From NCBI GenBank assembly GCA_015061765.1, contig SUVZ01000061.1, positions 1 through 13,221 on the forward strand: DNA of 13,221 nucleotides, given 5' to 3'. This document shows, one piece after another, positions 8,646-13,221 of this stretch. Each line of letters opens with the position of its first letter. The first letter of the stretch is position 1. A program made the translations under genes and the position numbers. The notes beneath the pieces were generated by a model. The model saw only the letters and a list, made by a program, of their open reading frames with translations. It had not been told where the DNA came from and did not search any database. This DNA is from Lentisphaerota bacterium. GTDB taxonomy: Bacteria > Verrucomicrobiota > Kiritimatiellia > RFP12 > UBA1067.

Positions 8646-11113
8646 AAGAGTTGAGGCATAAGATGTGTGCAGGAGAGTCAGGCGGCAAGGTGCTCGTTGT
8701 TGGTGCGGTTGTTGCCGCGAGAATTGCTCTAGGAGCGGTGACTGTGACCGAGTGCGTCCAGGAATTGCCGACATATCCGTTCTCGGATCCCGATCCCGTT
8801 CCGGCGGTCGCCGAGCGACGCTATCCGTATTTCCGCTACGACGGTTCGACGCCGGACAAAGAGCCTGTGAAGTGGAAGTCTGTCGTTCTCGAGAACGAAA
8901 ACATCCGCGTCATCATGATGCCTGACATCGGCGGCAAGGTGTGGGGCGCGACGGACAAGAGAACCGGCGTCGACTTCATCTACCACAACCATGTGGTGAA
9001 GTTCCGAGACGTCGCCATGCGTGGGCCGTGGTGTTCCGGCGGTATCGAGTATAACTTCGGCATTATGGGGCACGCTCCATCTTGCTCTACGCCGGTTGAC
9101 TGGTTCGCCTGCACGAACGCGGACGGAAGTGCAAGCTTCTTCGCGTCGTCCGCCGAATACGTCACTCGTTCCCATTGGCAGGTGGAGGTGCGTCTTGCTC
9201 CCGGTGCGGAGTCGTTCGAGACACGGACGGTCTGGTTCAACTCGTCAGGCCTTCCCCAACCGTACTACCACTGGATGAACGCGGCCTTTTCGCTTAAGGG
9301 CAATCCTCGCTTCCTGTTCCCTGGCGCGTCCTATGCCGGACACGAGGGCGATGTCCACGCCTGGCCACGAGACGAGGCGGGACATGAACTCGACGTCTAT
9401 CTCGGCAACGCCTTTGGCGGGCCTAAGAGCTACCATGTTCTTCCCGGCGACAGCGGAACGTATGCGATATGGTGGCCAGAAAGGGGCGTTGGCTCTGTCC
9501 ACCGTTCTGCTTCGTGGGAGAAGTACGGACGCAAGATCTGGCTTTGGGCGCTGTCTCGTGAGGGAGGGATATGGGAAGACCTCCTCACCGACACCGACGG
9601 ACAGTATGCGGAGCTTCAGAGCGGACGATGCTTCGTCCAGCCGCGCTGGGGCAACTACCTGACTCCGTTCAAGCACCCCGTCTTCTGTCCGGGCTCGACC
9701 GAGCGTTTTACTGAAAGCTGGGGAGTGTTGCGTGGCACGAACGAGTTCGCCAAGTGCGCCGAAGTTCCGGTGAAGCGTCCGGAGACGGCGCCTTCCGGCT
9801 TCGACTGGAAGAGCGCGTGGGGCAAGTGCGTTCGTGGCGAACAGTATCTCCGCGAGCGCTATGACGCCGAGGCCGAAGAGTGCTTCCGCGACGCTCTGAA
9901 GATGGATGCCCATCTCTCCCCTGCGATTTTCGGTCTTGCGTCGATTGAGCTGCGGCGCGGCGAATATGCCGCGTGCCACGAGCTGTGCCGACGTGCCCTT
10001 GCAATCGACGCATACGACTCTGGCGCGAACTATCTCGACGGCTTCGCATTCTTCGCCGAAGGGGATGTTCTTTCGGCGCGTGATCGCCTTGGCATTGCCG
10101 CGTTCGATCCGCGCTACCGCTCGGCGGCGTATGCGCTGATAGCACGGTCGTATTTGCGGGAAGGGAACATGGGCGCGGCGGACAACGCCGCGGGGCTTTC
10201 GCTTTCCGCGAACGACGCCAACCTCGACGCGCTTCTTGTGCGGCTAATAGCCGCTCGCGGAACTTCTCGGGCGGAGCGCATGGCAAAGGAGATGCTTGAA
10301 CGCTATCCGCTCTTTCATGCGGCAAGGTACGAGCTGGAAGGGGAAGGCTTCAGGCGATATGTCCGCAACGAGCTTCCGCATGAGACTTGCATGGAGCTTG
10401 GCTCGTGGTACGAAGAGAGCGGTCTTTGCGATGACGCGCGGAAGTTCTTTTCGTATGCTGGCGCCGATTGTCCGATGGCGCGAATCCGCGCCGCGTATTT
10501 GGGCAAGGATGTTTCGGCTTTGGGTAAAATCGCCGATCTTTCGGCGGACGGCGTGTTTCCGTTTCGGCGTGAATCGCTGCCCGCTCTCAGGTGGGCGGAG
10601 AAAGCGCACGGCGGTTGGAAGTTCAATTATTACATCGCCGTTGCGCTCGCATCGTTCCATCTTGATTCGGAGGCGGATTCGCTTTTCGCGGCCTGCGGCG
10701 ACAAGCCCGACGAAACCGTGTTCTACATGGTGCGCTCTGCGCGGCTCACGGGAAAGGATCGTCTTGCGGACCTTGAGCGTGCGAAGACGCTTGGGGATTC
10801 GTGGCGTGTTGGACGTGCCTTGTGCCAGCATTACGCTGACGTGAAGAATTATGCCGGGATGCTGGCGGTTGCGAAGGATTATGTCGTCCGCTATCCGAAG
10901 AAGAATCCGATCCAGATCGCCTATGCGGATGCGCTTGTCAAGAACCGACTCTTCAAGGAGGCGATGGCATACCTTGAAGGAGTTACGATCCTCCCATCCG
11001 AACATCGCGACAACGCGACCGGCATCTGGCACGAGGCTCAGAGGAATCTTGGCTTGAAGCTTACCTACCCCGAGAATCTTGGAACAGGTGAGCCATTCCC
11101 GGATCGGCATTGA
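8642..11113 (+). CDS. Secreted DUF5107 domain protein with tetratricopeptide repeats
   Basis: This is an 823-residue protein. The N-terminus (M1 to about A32) is a signal peptide with a long polar n-region; M8 (8663) is an alternative start. The first start is preferred because of the ATGA overlap with the preceding stop, although AAGGG at 8633-8637 is only a weak ribosome site. Residues about 60-365 match DUF5107: a mutarotase-like beta-sandwich with MMPDIGGKVWG, then GRKIWLWALSREGGIWEDLL and TDTDGQYAELQSGR. Residues about 390-545 are TPR-like helical hairpins (QYLRERYDAEAEECFRDALK is one), followed by more helical repeats to the end. The terminal LTYPENLGTGEP is typical of complete DUF5107 proteins. 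Members sit in glycan-use operons, and a sugar-binding, epimerase-like or lyase role is guessed; no function is known to me. Confidence 0.82.
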   Translation: MKELRHKMCAGESGGKVLVVGAVVAARIALGAVTVTECVQELPTYPFSDPDPVPAVAERRYPYFRYDGSTPDKEPVKWKSVVLENENIRVIMMPDIGGKVWGATDKRTGVDFIYHNHVVKFRDVAMRGPWCSGGIEYNFGIMGHAPSCSTPVDWFACTNADGSASFFASSAEYVTRSHWQVEVRLAPGAESFETRTVWFNSSGLPQPYYHWMNAAFSLKGNPRFLFPGASYAGHEGDVHAWPRDEAGHELDVYLGNAFGGPKSYHVLPGDSGTYAIWWPERGVGSVHRSASWEKYGRKIWLWALSREGGIWEDLLTDTDGQYAELQSGRCFVQPRWGNYLTPFKHPVFCPGSTERFTESWGVLRGTNEFAKCAEVPVKRPETAPSGFDWKSAWGKCVRGEQYLRERYDAEAEECFRDALKMDAHLSPAIFGLASIELRRGEYAACHELCRRALAIDAYDSGANYLDGFAFFAEGDVLSARDRLGIAAFDPRYRSAAYALIARSYLREGNMGAADNAAGLSLSANDANLDALLVRLIAARGTSRAERMAKEMLERYPLFHAARYELEGEGFRRYVRNELPHETCMELGSWYEESGLCDDARKFFSYAGADCPMARIRAAYLGKDVSALGKIADLSADGVFPFRRESLPALRWAEKAHGGWKFNYYIAVALASFHLDSEADSLFAACGDKPDETVFYMVRSARLTGKDRLADLERAKTLGDSWRVGRALCQHYADVKNYAGMLAVAKDYVVRYPKKNPIQIAYADALVKNRLFKEAMAYLEGVTILPSEHRDNATGIWHEAQRNLGLKLTYPENLGTGEPFPDRH

Positions 11114-11117
11114 GGAT

Positions 11118-11267
11118 AAGCTCCTGCCAAATTTCCGGAACGAACTTCTCCGCCAGTTCAACGAATGGCTCCGCAGAAAGTACGGAACCACGGAACGCCT
11201 GAAGGCGGCATGGATTATGTGGGGACAGACCCTTGCGCGGTGGAGATTTTGGTGGGATTCAGGTTGA
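11118..11267 (+). pseudogene. Glycoside-hydrolase-like gene remnant
   Basis: An open stretch of about 45 codons just after the DUF5107 stop reads KLLPNFRNELLRQFNEWL, then RRKYGTTERLKAAW and WG. The phrase FNEWLRRKYGTTERLKAAW is characteristic of GH42/GH-A type hydrolases, where a new helix follows the acid/base region. Nothing before or after it matches such an enzyme. The only upstream ATG in this frame (11079) lies inside the end of the DUF5107 gene, and the stop at 11265-11267 follows shortly after the match. The likely reading is the internal leftover of a deleted sixth hydrolase gene of the operon. A real 62-residue protein starting at 11079 is possible but less likely. Confidence 0.5.
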
Positions 11268-11284
11268 TTTTTGAAATAGTATGG

Positions 11285-11345
11285 GGTGATTTCACCTTAT
11301 AAGAGTATCTGTTTGTCGGTGTATGCGCGGTTGGACCATACCGCG
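11285..11345 (+). other. Small palindromes in the gap after the glycan operon
   Basis: Two perfect short inverted repeats are visible: GGTGA-TT-TCACC at 11285-11296 and CGCGGT (11326-11331) with ACCGCG (11340-11345) around an 8-base loop. The first has the size and symmetry of a small operator. TTATAA at 11297-11302 could be a -10 element, but the only upstream TTGAAA is 20 bases away, so no promoter is called. Between 11268 and 11382 I see no coding sequence. The palindromes together with the terminator just downstream leave room for a small RNA of about 100 bases, which is speculative. Confidence 0.3.
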
Positions 11346-11382
11346 TTTGGTAGAGACGAAATACATAAAACATAAAGCTATT

Positions 11383-11410
11383 GGCGCGTCGGAAACGGCG
11401 CGCTTTTTTA
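11383..11410 (+). terminator. Intrinsic terminator 1
   Basis: GGCGCGTC (11383-11390) pairs with GGCGCGCT (11397-11404) through eight pairs, two of them G-U, around the loop GGAAAC. The stem runs directly into six T residues (11404-11409). This is a textbook rho-independent terminator on the plus strand, closing transcription from the glycan operon or from a small transcript in the gap. Confidence 0.85.
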
Positions 11411-11431
11411 TTGCACACAAAACATATTTAT

Positions 11432-11468
11432 CGCCTCTTGGCATCGTGCTGAGGGGCGTTTTTTTTTT
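11432..11468 (+). terminator. Intrinsic terminator 2 (tandem)
   Basis: CGCCTCT (11432-11438) pairs with AGGGGCG (11452-11458), with one G-U pair, around a 13-base loop. It is followed by ten T residues (11459-11468). It lies 21 bases after the end of the first terminator, in the same orientation, so transcription from upstream is doubly insulated from the small-gene module that begins at 11560. Confidence 0.82.
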
Positions 11469-11547
11469 GTCGGTTGACCAGGCCGGGCGATAGCGGATTT
11501 CAATTTCCCGTGGCCGGGTGGCTGCGGGCGCTTGACAACAACCCCAA

Positions 11548-11553
11548 AAGGAG
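11548..11553 (+). promoter_or_regulatory. Shine-Dalgarno site deciding the start at 11560
   Basis: AAGGAG ends six bases before ATG 11560. It fixes the start of the next gene upstream of the hairpin array, so the array lies inside the coding sequence and not in a leader. A TTGACA at 11532-11537 lies too close to this site to act as a -35 element, so the promoter is not identified. Confidence 0.75.
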
Positions 11554-11559
11554 CCACAT

Positions 11560-12096
11560 ATGGCCAACAAAAATACGAATCCGGGCGGCGGCAAAACCGC
11601 TGATTCGGGAGTTATGCACAACCCCCAATGCTCACGCGCGCATACGCGTACGCGCGTGGTAAGTCCTACGGGGATTCTTAAGGAATCCCTAACAGTCCTA
11701 CCAGGCGCGCTCTCGCGCGAGGGCGTACGCACGCGCGAGAGATCTGCGGCGGCAGATTGCCGAAGTGCAGGCGGGCAGTCTTGGCGCGAGAGCGTACGTA
11801 CTCGCGATGACGCCAACTTCTCAGCTTGGCGTGTGAAGACGTTCGGCGGCAACTTCGATCCCGTGCATGAAGCGGTCGAAGATGCAGTCGCCGCGTTCAG
11901 CGATCGTCAGGCAAGCCGCGACCGTTCGCTCTGGCTGAAGGTCGCCAACGAAATCGGGTTCGAGGCATTCCGGGAACTGTATCTCGAACAGTGCTCGATC
12001 ATGCGAGAGTGCAAGCTCCGCAATCCCGCCGCCGCGTTCCAGAACCGGCTCAACCGCTACACCGGCCACAACTCCGGCAAAGGAGGTGCGGCATGA
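11560..12096 (+). CDS. Small protein of unknown function with hairpin-encoded N-terminal region
   Basis: This 178-residue protein has no signal peptide or membrane segment, and I do not recognise its family. Residues 1-90 are low complexity, rich in Arg, Ser, Thr and Gly, with three similar motifs (HTRTRV, EGVRTRE, ESVRTRD); this part is encoded by the inverted-repeat array at 11633-11832. Residues about 91-170 (from NFSAWRVKTFGGNFDP) look like a real helical domain, with VHEAVEDAVAAF, SLWLKVANEIG, AFRELYLEQCSIMREC and AAAFQNRLNRY. The pattern suggests a core domain behind a variable or inserted N-terminal region. The start is set by AAGGAG at 11548-11553. The stop overlaps the next start by four bases (ATGA at 12093-12096), so the two products are probably made together. 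A GTG at V95 could be an internal start for the core alone. Confidence 0.7.
   Translation: MANKNTNPGGGKTADSGVMHNPQCSRAHTRTRVVSPTGILKESLTVLPGALSREGVRTRERSAAADCRSAGGQSWRESVRTRDDANFSAWRVKTFGGNFDPVHEAVEDAVAAFSDRQASRDRSLWLKVANEIGFEAFRELYLEQCSIMRECKLRNPAAAFQNRLNRYTGHNSGKGGAA
11633..11832. repeat. Run of six perfect inverted repeats inside a coding sequence
   Basis: The arms are: CACGCGCG/CGCGCGTG (11633-11640, 11651-11658); GGGATTC/GAATCCC (11671-11677, 11683-11689); CTCTCGCGCG/CGCGCGAGAG (11710-11719, 11732-11741); ATCTGC/GCAGAT (11742-11747, 11752-11757); CGCGAG/CTCGCG (11785-11790, 11801-11806); ACGCCAA/TTGGCGT (11810-11816, 11826-11832). The first, third and fifth carry the core GCGTACG in or at the edge of the loop. 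The segments at 11716-11738 and 11785-11807 match at 20 of 23 bases, 69 bases apart, which is exactly 23 codons. No stop codon is introduced. The density and perfection are far above what coding sequence shows elsewhere in this window. Confidence 0.85.
12081..12088 (+). promoter_or_regulatory. Strong Shine-Dalgarno site for the HTH gene
   Basis: AGGAGGTG lies within the last codons of the upstream gene, four bases before ATG 12093. It is the strongest ribosome site in the window. It decides the start at 12093 over the in-frame upstream ATG at 11991, and it supports coupled but independently strong translation of the second protein. Confidence 0.8.
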
Positions 12097-12380
12097 AGCA
12101 TCGCAAGACGCTCGGTTTCGGGAGCGATGCCGCAGAAAGCGCCGCCCTTACGGTTGCCGATCCTCGCGCCACTGAGCGCATTATCGAAGCCTGCGACTGG
12201 CGGGATATCCGGACAAAAGAAAAGAACCGTATCGACAATGCTTTGCGAAAGCTCAATGCACATGACCGTGCTTTTGCCCGCGCCGTTCTGGGCGGCAAAT
12301 CGTGGCGTGATTTGGGTATGCCAAAGTCCACCTTTAGCGTCAGGCTGAAAAAAGTTGAAAAAATCTTTTTATGCCCATAA
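12093..12380 (+). CDS. Small helix-turn-helix protein, sigma-region-4-like
   Basis: This is a 95-residue soluble protein. Residues about 35-60 form a charged helix (RTKEKNRIDNALRKL). Residues about 57-90 fit a helix-turn-helix of the sigma-70 region 4 type: LNAHDRAFARAVLGGKSW is the scaffold, WRDLGMPKSTFSVRLKKV the turn and recognition helix. The basic C-terminus (RLKKVEKIF) suits DNA or RNA binding. It shares ATGA with the upstream small gene. It lacks sigma region 2, so it is more likely a small regulator, an accessory DNA-binding protein of a mobile element, or a phage-type activator than a sigma factor. A terminator-like hairpin follows 21 bases after the stop. Confidence 0.68.
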   Translation: MKHRKTLGFGSDAAESAALTVADPRATERIIEACDWRDIRTKEKNRIDNALRKLNAHDRAFARAVLGGKSWRDLGMPKSTFSVRLKKVEKIFLCP

Positions 12381-12401
12381 ATAAAGGGTGAAACGTACAA
12401 C

Positions 12402-12447
12402 GGGAGTGTGCGTTCTTAGTGATTTTATTGAACGCACCCCCTGTTTT
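12402..12447 (+). terminator. Terminator-like hairpin after the HTH gene
   Basis: GTGCGTTC (12408-12415) and GAACGCAC (12430-12437) form a perfect 8-bp stem with a 14-base AT-rich loop. G-C pairs with mismatches can extend it outward. Only four T residues follow, after CCCCTG (12444-12447), so termination may be partial and allow read-through into the structured segment downstream. Confidence 0.5.
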
Positions 12448-12462
12448 GCCGACTGTTTATGA

Positions 12463-12528
12463 GGGGGCATGTGATTCCCGCGAGCCGTAAGGTTGCTTCG
12501 TCTCCGGGAATCCGCCCCACGGGCTCGC
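12463..12528 (+). ncRNA. Structured segment with hairpin and possible pseudoknot
   Basis: GATTCCCG (12473-12480) pairs with CGGGAATC (12505-12512), and GGGGC (12464-12468) with GCCCC (12514-12518) extends the stem outward across a small internal loop. Bases in the first loop, CGAGCC (12481-12486), are exactly complementary to GGCTCG (12522-12527) outside the stem. This allows either an H-type pseudoknot or an alternative fold. Strand and expression are not known; plus is assumed because the genes run that way. Open frames here are not gene-like. Confidence 0.45.
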
Positions 12529-12540
12529 TCCGCATAGCGC

Positions 12541-12697
12541 TGGGCGAGAGGTGTTTTCGGGTCCCTCCCTACAGGCGGCACTCGTTCGGCTCACCTTCCA
12601 GTGTATGGTCGGCTCGTGATCGCTTGCGCGATCAGCGGCCTTAATCGCCGAAATGCCGTGCCGCCTTCCGGGCGTCCCGTGCAACACCTCTCGCCCA
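12541..12697. repeat. 157-base nested palindromic element with 15-bp terminal inverted repeat (structured RNA or MITE-like)
   Basis: The ends, TGGGCGAGAGGTGTT (12541-12555) and AACACCTCTCGCCCA (12683-12697), are perfect complements over 15 bp. Inside, without any crossing, lie CGGG/CCCG (12558-12561, 12676-12679), AGGCGGCAC/GTGCCGCCT (12573-12581, 12658-12666), TTCGGC/GCCGAA (12585-12590, 12647-12652) and the capped hairpin TGATCGC-TTGC-GCGATCA (12617-12634). All five stems are compatible in one rod-like fold. It could be a non-coding RNA, a miniature transposable element, or a DNA hairpin recognised by a recombinase. No protein reading frame here is convincing. Confidence 0.65.
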
Positions 12698-12722
12698 TTA
12701 CAAGCTACGCTCGCTTTGAAGG

Positions 12723-12820
12723 TGTGCTTGCGCACTTGGAAAGTGGCAGGGGAATGAGCCAAATTGATCTTTGACAACTGAATCGCAAAACAACGGCCGG
12801 CGCTCCACGACACGGAGCGC
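12723..12820 (+). other. Further hairpins in the non-coding tail
   Basis: GTGTG-CTTG-CGCAC (12723-12736) contains one G-T pair. GCGCTCC (12800-12806) and GGAGCGC (12814-12820) form a perfect 7-bp stem around ACGACAC. Neither is followed by a T-tract. The stretch between them contains TTTGACAACTGAAT (12770-12783), which has a -35-like hexamer but no -10 partner at the right distance. No gene is seen from 12381 to the window end. Confidence 0.4.
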
Positions 12821-12836
12821 ACAATCCCATTTATTC

Positions 12837-12911
12837 AACCACGGAATACACTGAACATACGGAAAAGTTTTAGCCGTGTAGAAGTGTAGAAATGCAGAAA
12901 TGTGTAGATGT
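12837..12911. repeat. Degenerate short tandem repeats (ccacggaa and gtgtagaa types)
   Basis: 12837-12864 holds three loose copies of an acggaa(t)acac-type unit. 12876-12911 holds four loose copies of gtgtagaa or atgcagaa. These 8-10 base units with variable spacing are typical of the dispersed 'word' repeats of PVC-group intergenic DNA (from memory). The local composition is clearly AT-richer than the upstream genes. Confidence 0.6.
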
Positions 12912-12916
12912 CTTTT

Positions 12917-12932
12917 GCCGCAAAGAACGCAA
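12917..12932. repeat. Second copy of the 16-base repeat found inside manA
   Basis: gccgcaaagaacgcaa here is identical to 6080-6095 in the manA gene. In this copy the context is non-coding and the following bases diverge (ggtagg). Confidence 0.7.
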
Positions 12933-12934
12933 GG

Positions 12935-13013
12935 TAGGATTATCCACAAATTCTCACAAATCACCACAAATCGGATTTGTGCAGATGTGTGTAGATTTGT
13001 GGAGCCTATCCTA
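12935..13013. repeat. Imperfect palindrome built from cacaaat units
   Basis: TAGGAT (12935-12940) pairs with ATCCTA (13008-13013), TCCACAAAT (12943-12951) with ATTTGTGGA (12995-13003), and CACAAAT-CGG-ATTTGTG (12965-12981) forms the tip. The left half is three degenerate copies of a cacaaatc-type unit and the right half is their reverse complement. Confidence 0.65.
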
Positions 13014-13020
13014 AAAACTT

Positions 13021-13048
13021 TGCATCTCTGCGACTCTGCTTCTCTGCG
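13021..13048. repeat. ctctgcg tandem repeat
   Basis: Three to four degenerate copies of a 7-10 base ctctgcg(a/t) unit lie here with no inverted partner visible inside the block. A related phrase, AAAAAAG(G/C)TTCGCCC, follows at 13057 and recurs as a direct repeat at 13148. Confidence 0.5.
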
Positions 13049-13089
13049 TTAAAAACAAAAAAGGTTCGCCCCATTGCTGGGCTTATCTA

Positions 13090-13147
13090 GACAGGATTAA
13101 CAAGATTTACAAGATTTCCCAATCCTGACAATCCTGTAAATCCTGTC
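13090..13147. repeat. Imperfect palindrome built from acaggattt units
   Basis: Three copies of a 9-base acaggatt(t/a)-type unit (13090-13116) face three reverse-complement copies (13121-13147). The outer arms GACAGGATT and AATCCTGTC match perfectly, and the inner units carry a few mismatches. The result is a potential hairpin of about 27 bp with a loop of a few bases. Confidence 0.7.
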
Positions 13148-13221
13148 AAAAAAGCTTCGCCCACACTTCAAAAGATTCTACACCTCTACACTTCTACACG
13201 GCTAAAACCAATCCGTGCATT

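Larger units (their letters stand above)
12867..13208. repeat. Repeat island bounded by a perfect 24-base inverted repeat
   Basis: The 24 bases at 12867-12890 (beginning GTTTTAGCCGTGTAG) are the exact reverse complement of 13185-13208 (ending CACGGCTAAAAC). Between them lie at least four other degenerate repeat families, two of which are themselves long inverted repeats (12935-13013 and 13090-13147). The whole 342-base block therefore behaves as a nested palindrome. Confidence 0.75.

Noticed and set aside
11532..11537. TTGACA just upstream of the small gene at 11560
   Set aside because: Only 28 bases from the start codon and directly before the Shine-Dalgarno site, leaving no room for a -10 element and transcript start.
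12541..12697. Retron msr-msd RNA
   Set aside because: The flanking inverted repeats fit in outline, but no reverse transcriptase is present in the window and the internal stems alone are not diagnostic; kept only as a hypothesis.
12771..12776. TTGACA resembling a -35 promoter element
   Set aside because: No -10-like hexamer at 16-18 bases downstream, and no gene follows in the window.
12457..12822. Minus-strand open frame of 121 codons across the structured non-coding segment
   Set aside because: Its sequence is dictated by the palindromes, it shows no domain-like pattern, and it has no ribosome site; it is more likely a by-product of the GC-rich structure.
12940..12948. TTATCCACA, a perfect match to the DnaA box consensus
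   Set aside because: It is a single copy that is part of the cacaaat palindromic repeat; there is no cluster of boxes and no origin-linked gene nearby.
12837..13208. Possible CRISPR array
   Set aside because: The units are 7-10 bases, degenerate and partly inverted, without uniform repeats or spacers, and no cas gene is present.

Overview
The window reads as chromosomal DNA of an uncultured, GC-rich, carbohydrate-degrading bacterium. The mix of secreted glycoside hydrolases, a right-handed beta-helix/esterase protein, a DUF6067-like hydrolase, a DUF5107/TPR protein and degenerate short dispersed repeats is what I associate with Kiritimatiellota, Lentisphaerota or other PVC-group gut and sediment bacteria. 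That placement is inference; there is no rRNA or marker gene here.

Region 1 (2-11113) is a plus-strand run of five genes, probably one operon: (i) a very large secreted fusion of a GH5-like domain, a parallel beta-helix and an alpha/beta-hydrolase esterase, whose last codons look frameshifted; (ii) a secreted GH5-like TIM-barrel hydrolase; (iii) a class I mannose-6-phosphate isomerase; (iv) a secreted DUF6067-like TIM-barrel hydrolase; (v) a secreted DUF5107 protein with TPRs. Two junctions are 4-base ATGA overlaps (5644-5647 and 8642-8645), one gap is 20 bases, and one is 135 bases with a hairpin. The plausible logic is that secreted enzymes release deacylated, mannose-containing sugars and the cytoplasmic isomerase brings mannose 6-phosphate into glycolysis.

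Region 2 (11114-11559) is a scar and boundary: a glycoside-hydrolase-like fragment of about 45 codons, some small palindromes and two tandem intrinsic terminators.

Region 3 (11560-12380) holds two small, translationally coupled genes that I cannot assign to a named family. The first carries a run of six perfect inverted repeats inside its 5' coding part. The second encodes a short protein with a sigma-region-4-like helix-turn-helix.

Region 4 (12381-13221) is non-coding and dense in structure: a terminator-like hairpin, a possible pseudoknot (12463-12528), a 157-base nested fold bounded by a perfect 15-bp inverted repeat (12541-12697), another hairpin, and then an AT-richer block of degenerate short tandem repeats enclosed by a perfect 24-base inverted repeat. 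A piece of one of these repeats also occurs inside the isomerase gene.

The best candidate for something undescribed is the unit from the hairpin-loaded small gene through the HTH gene to the structured non-coding segment (11560-12697).
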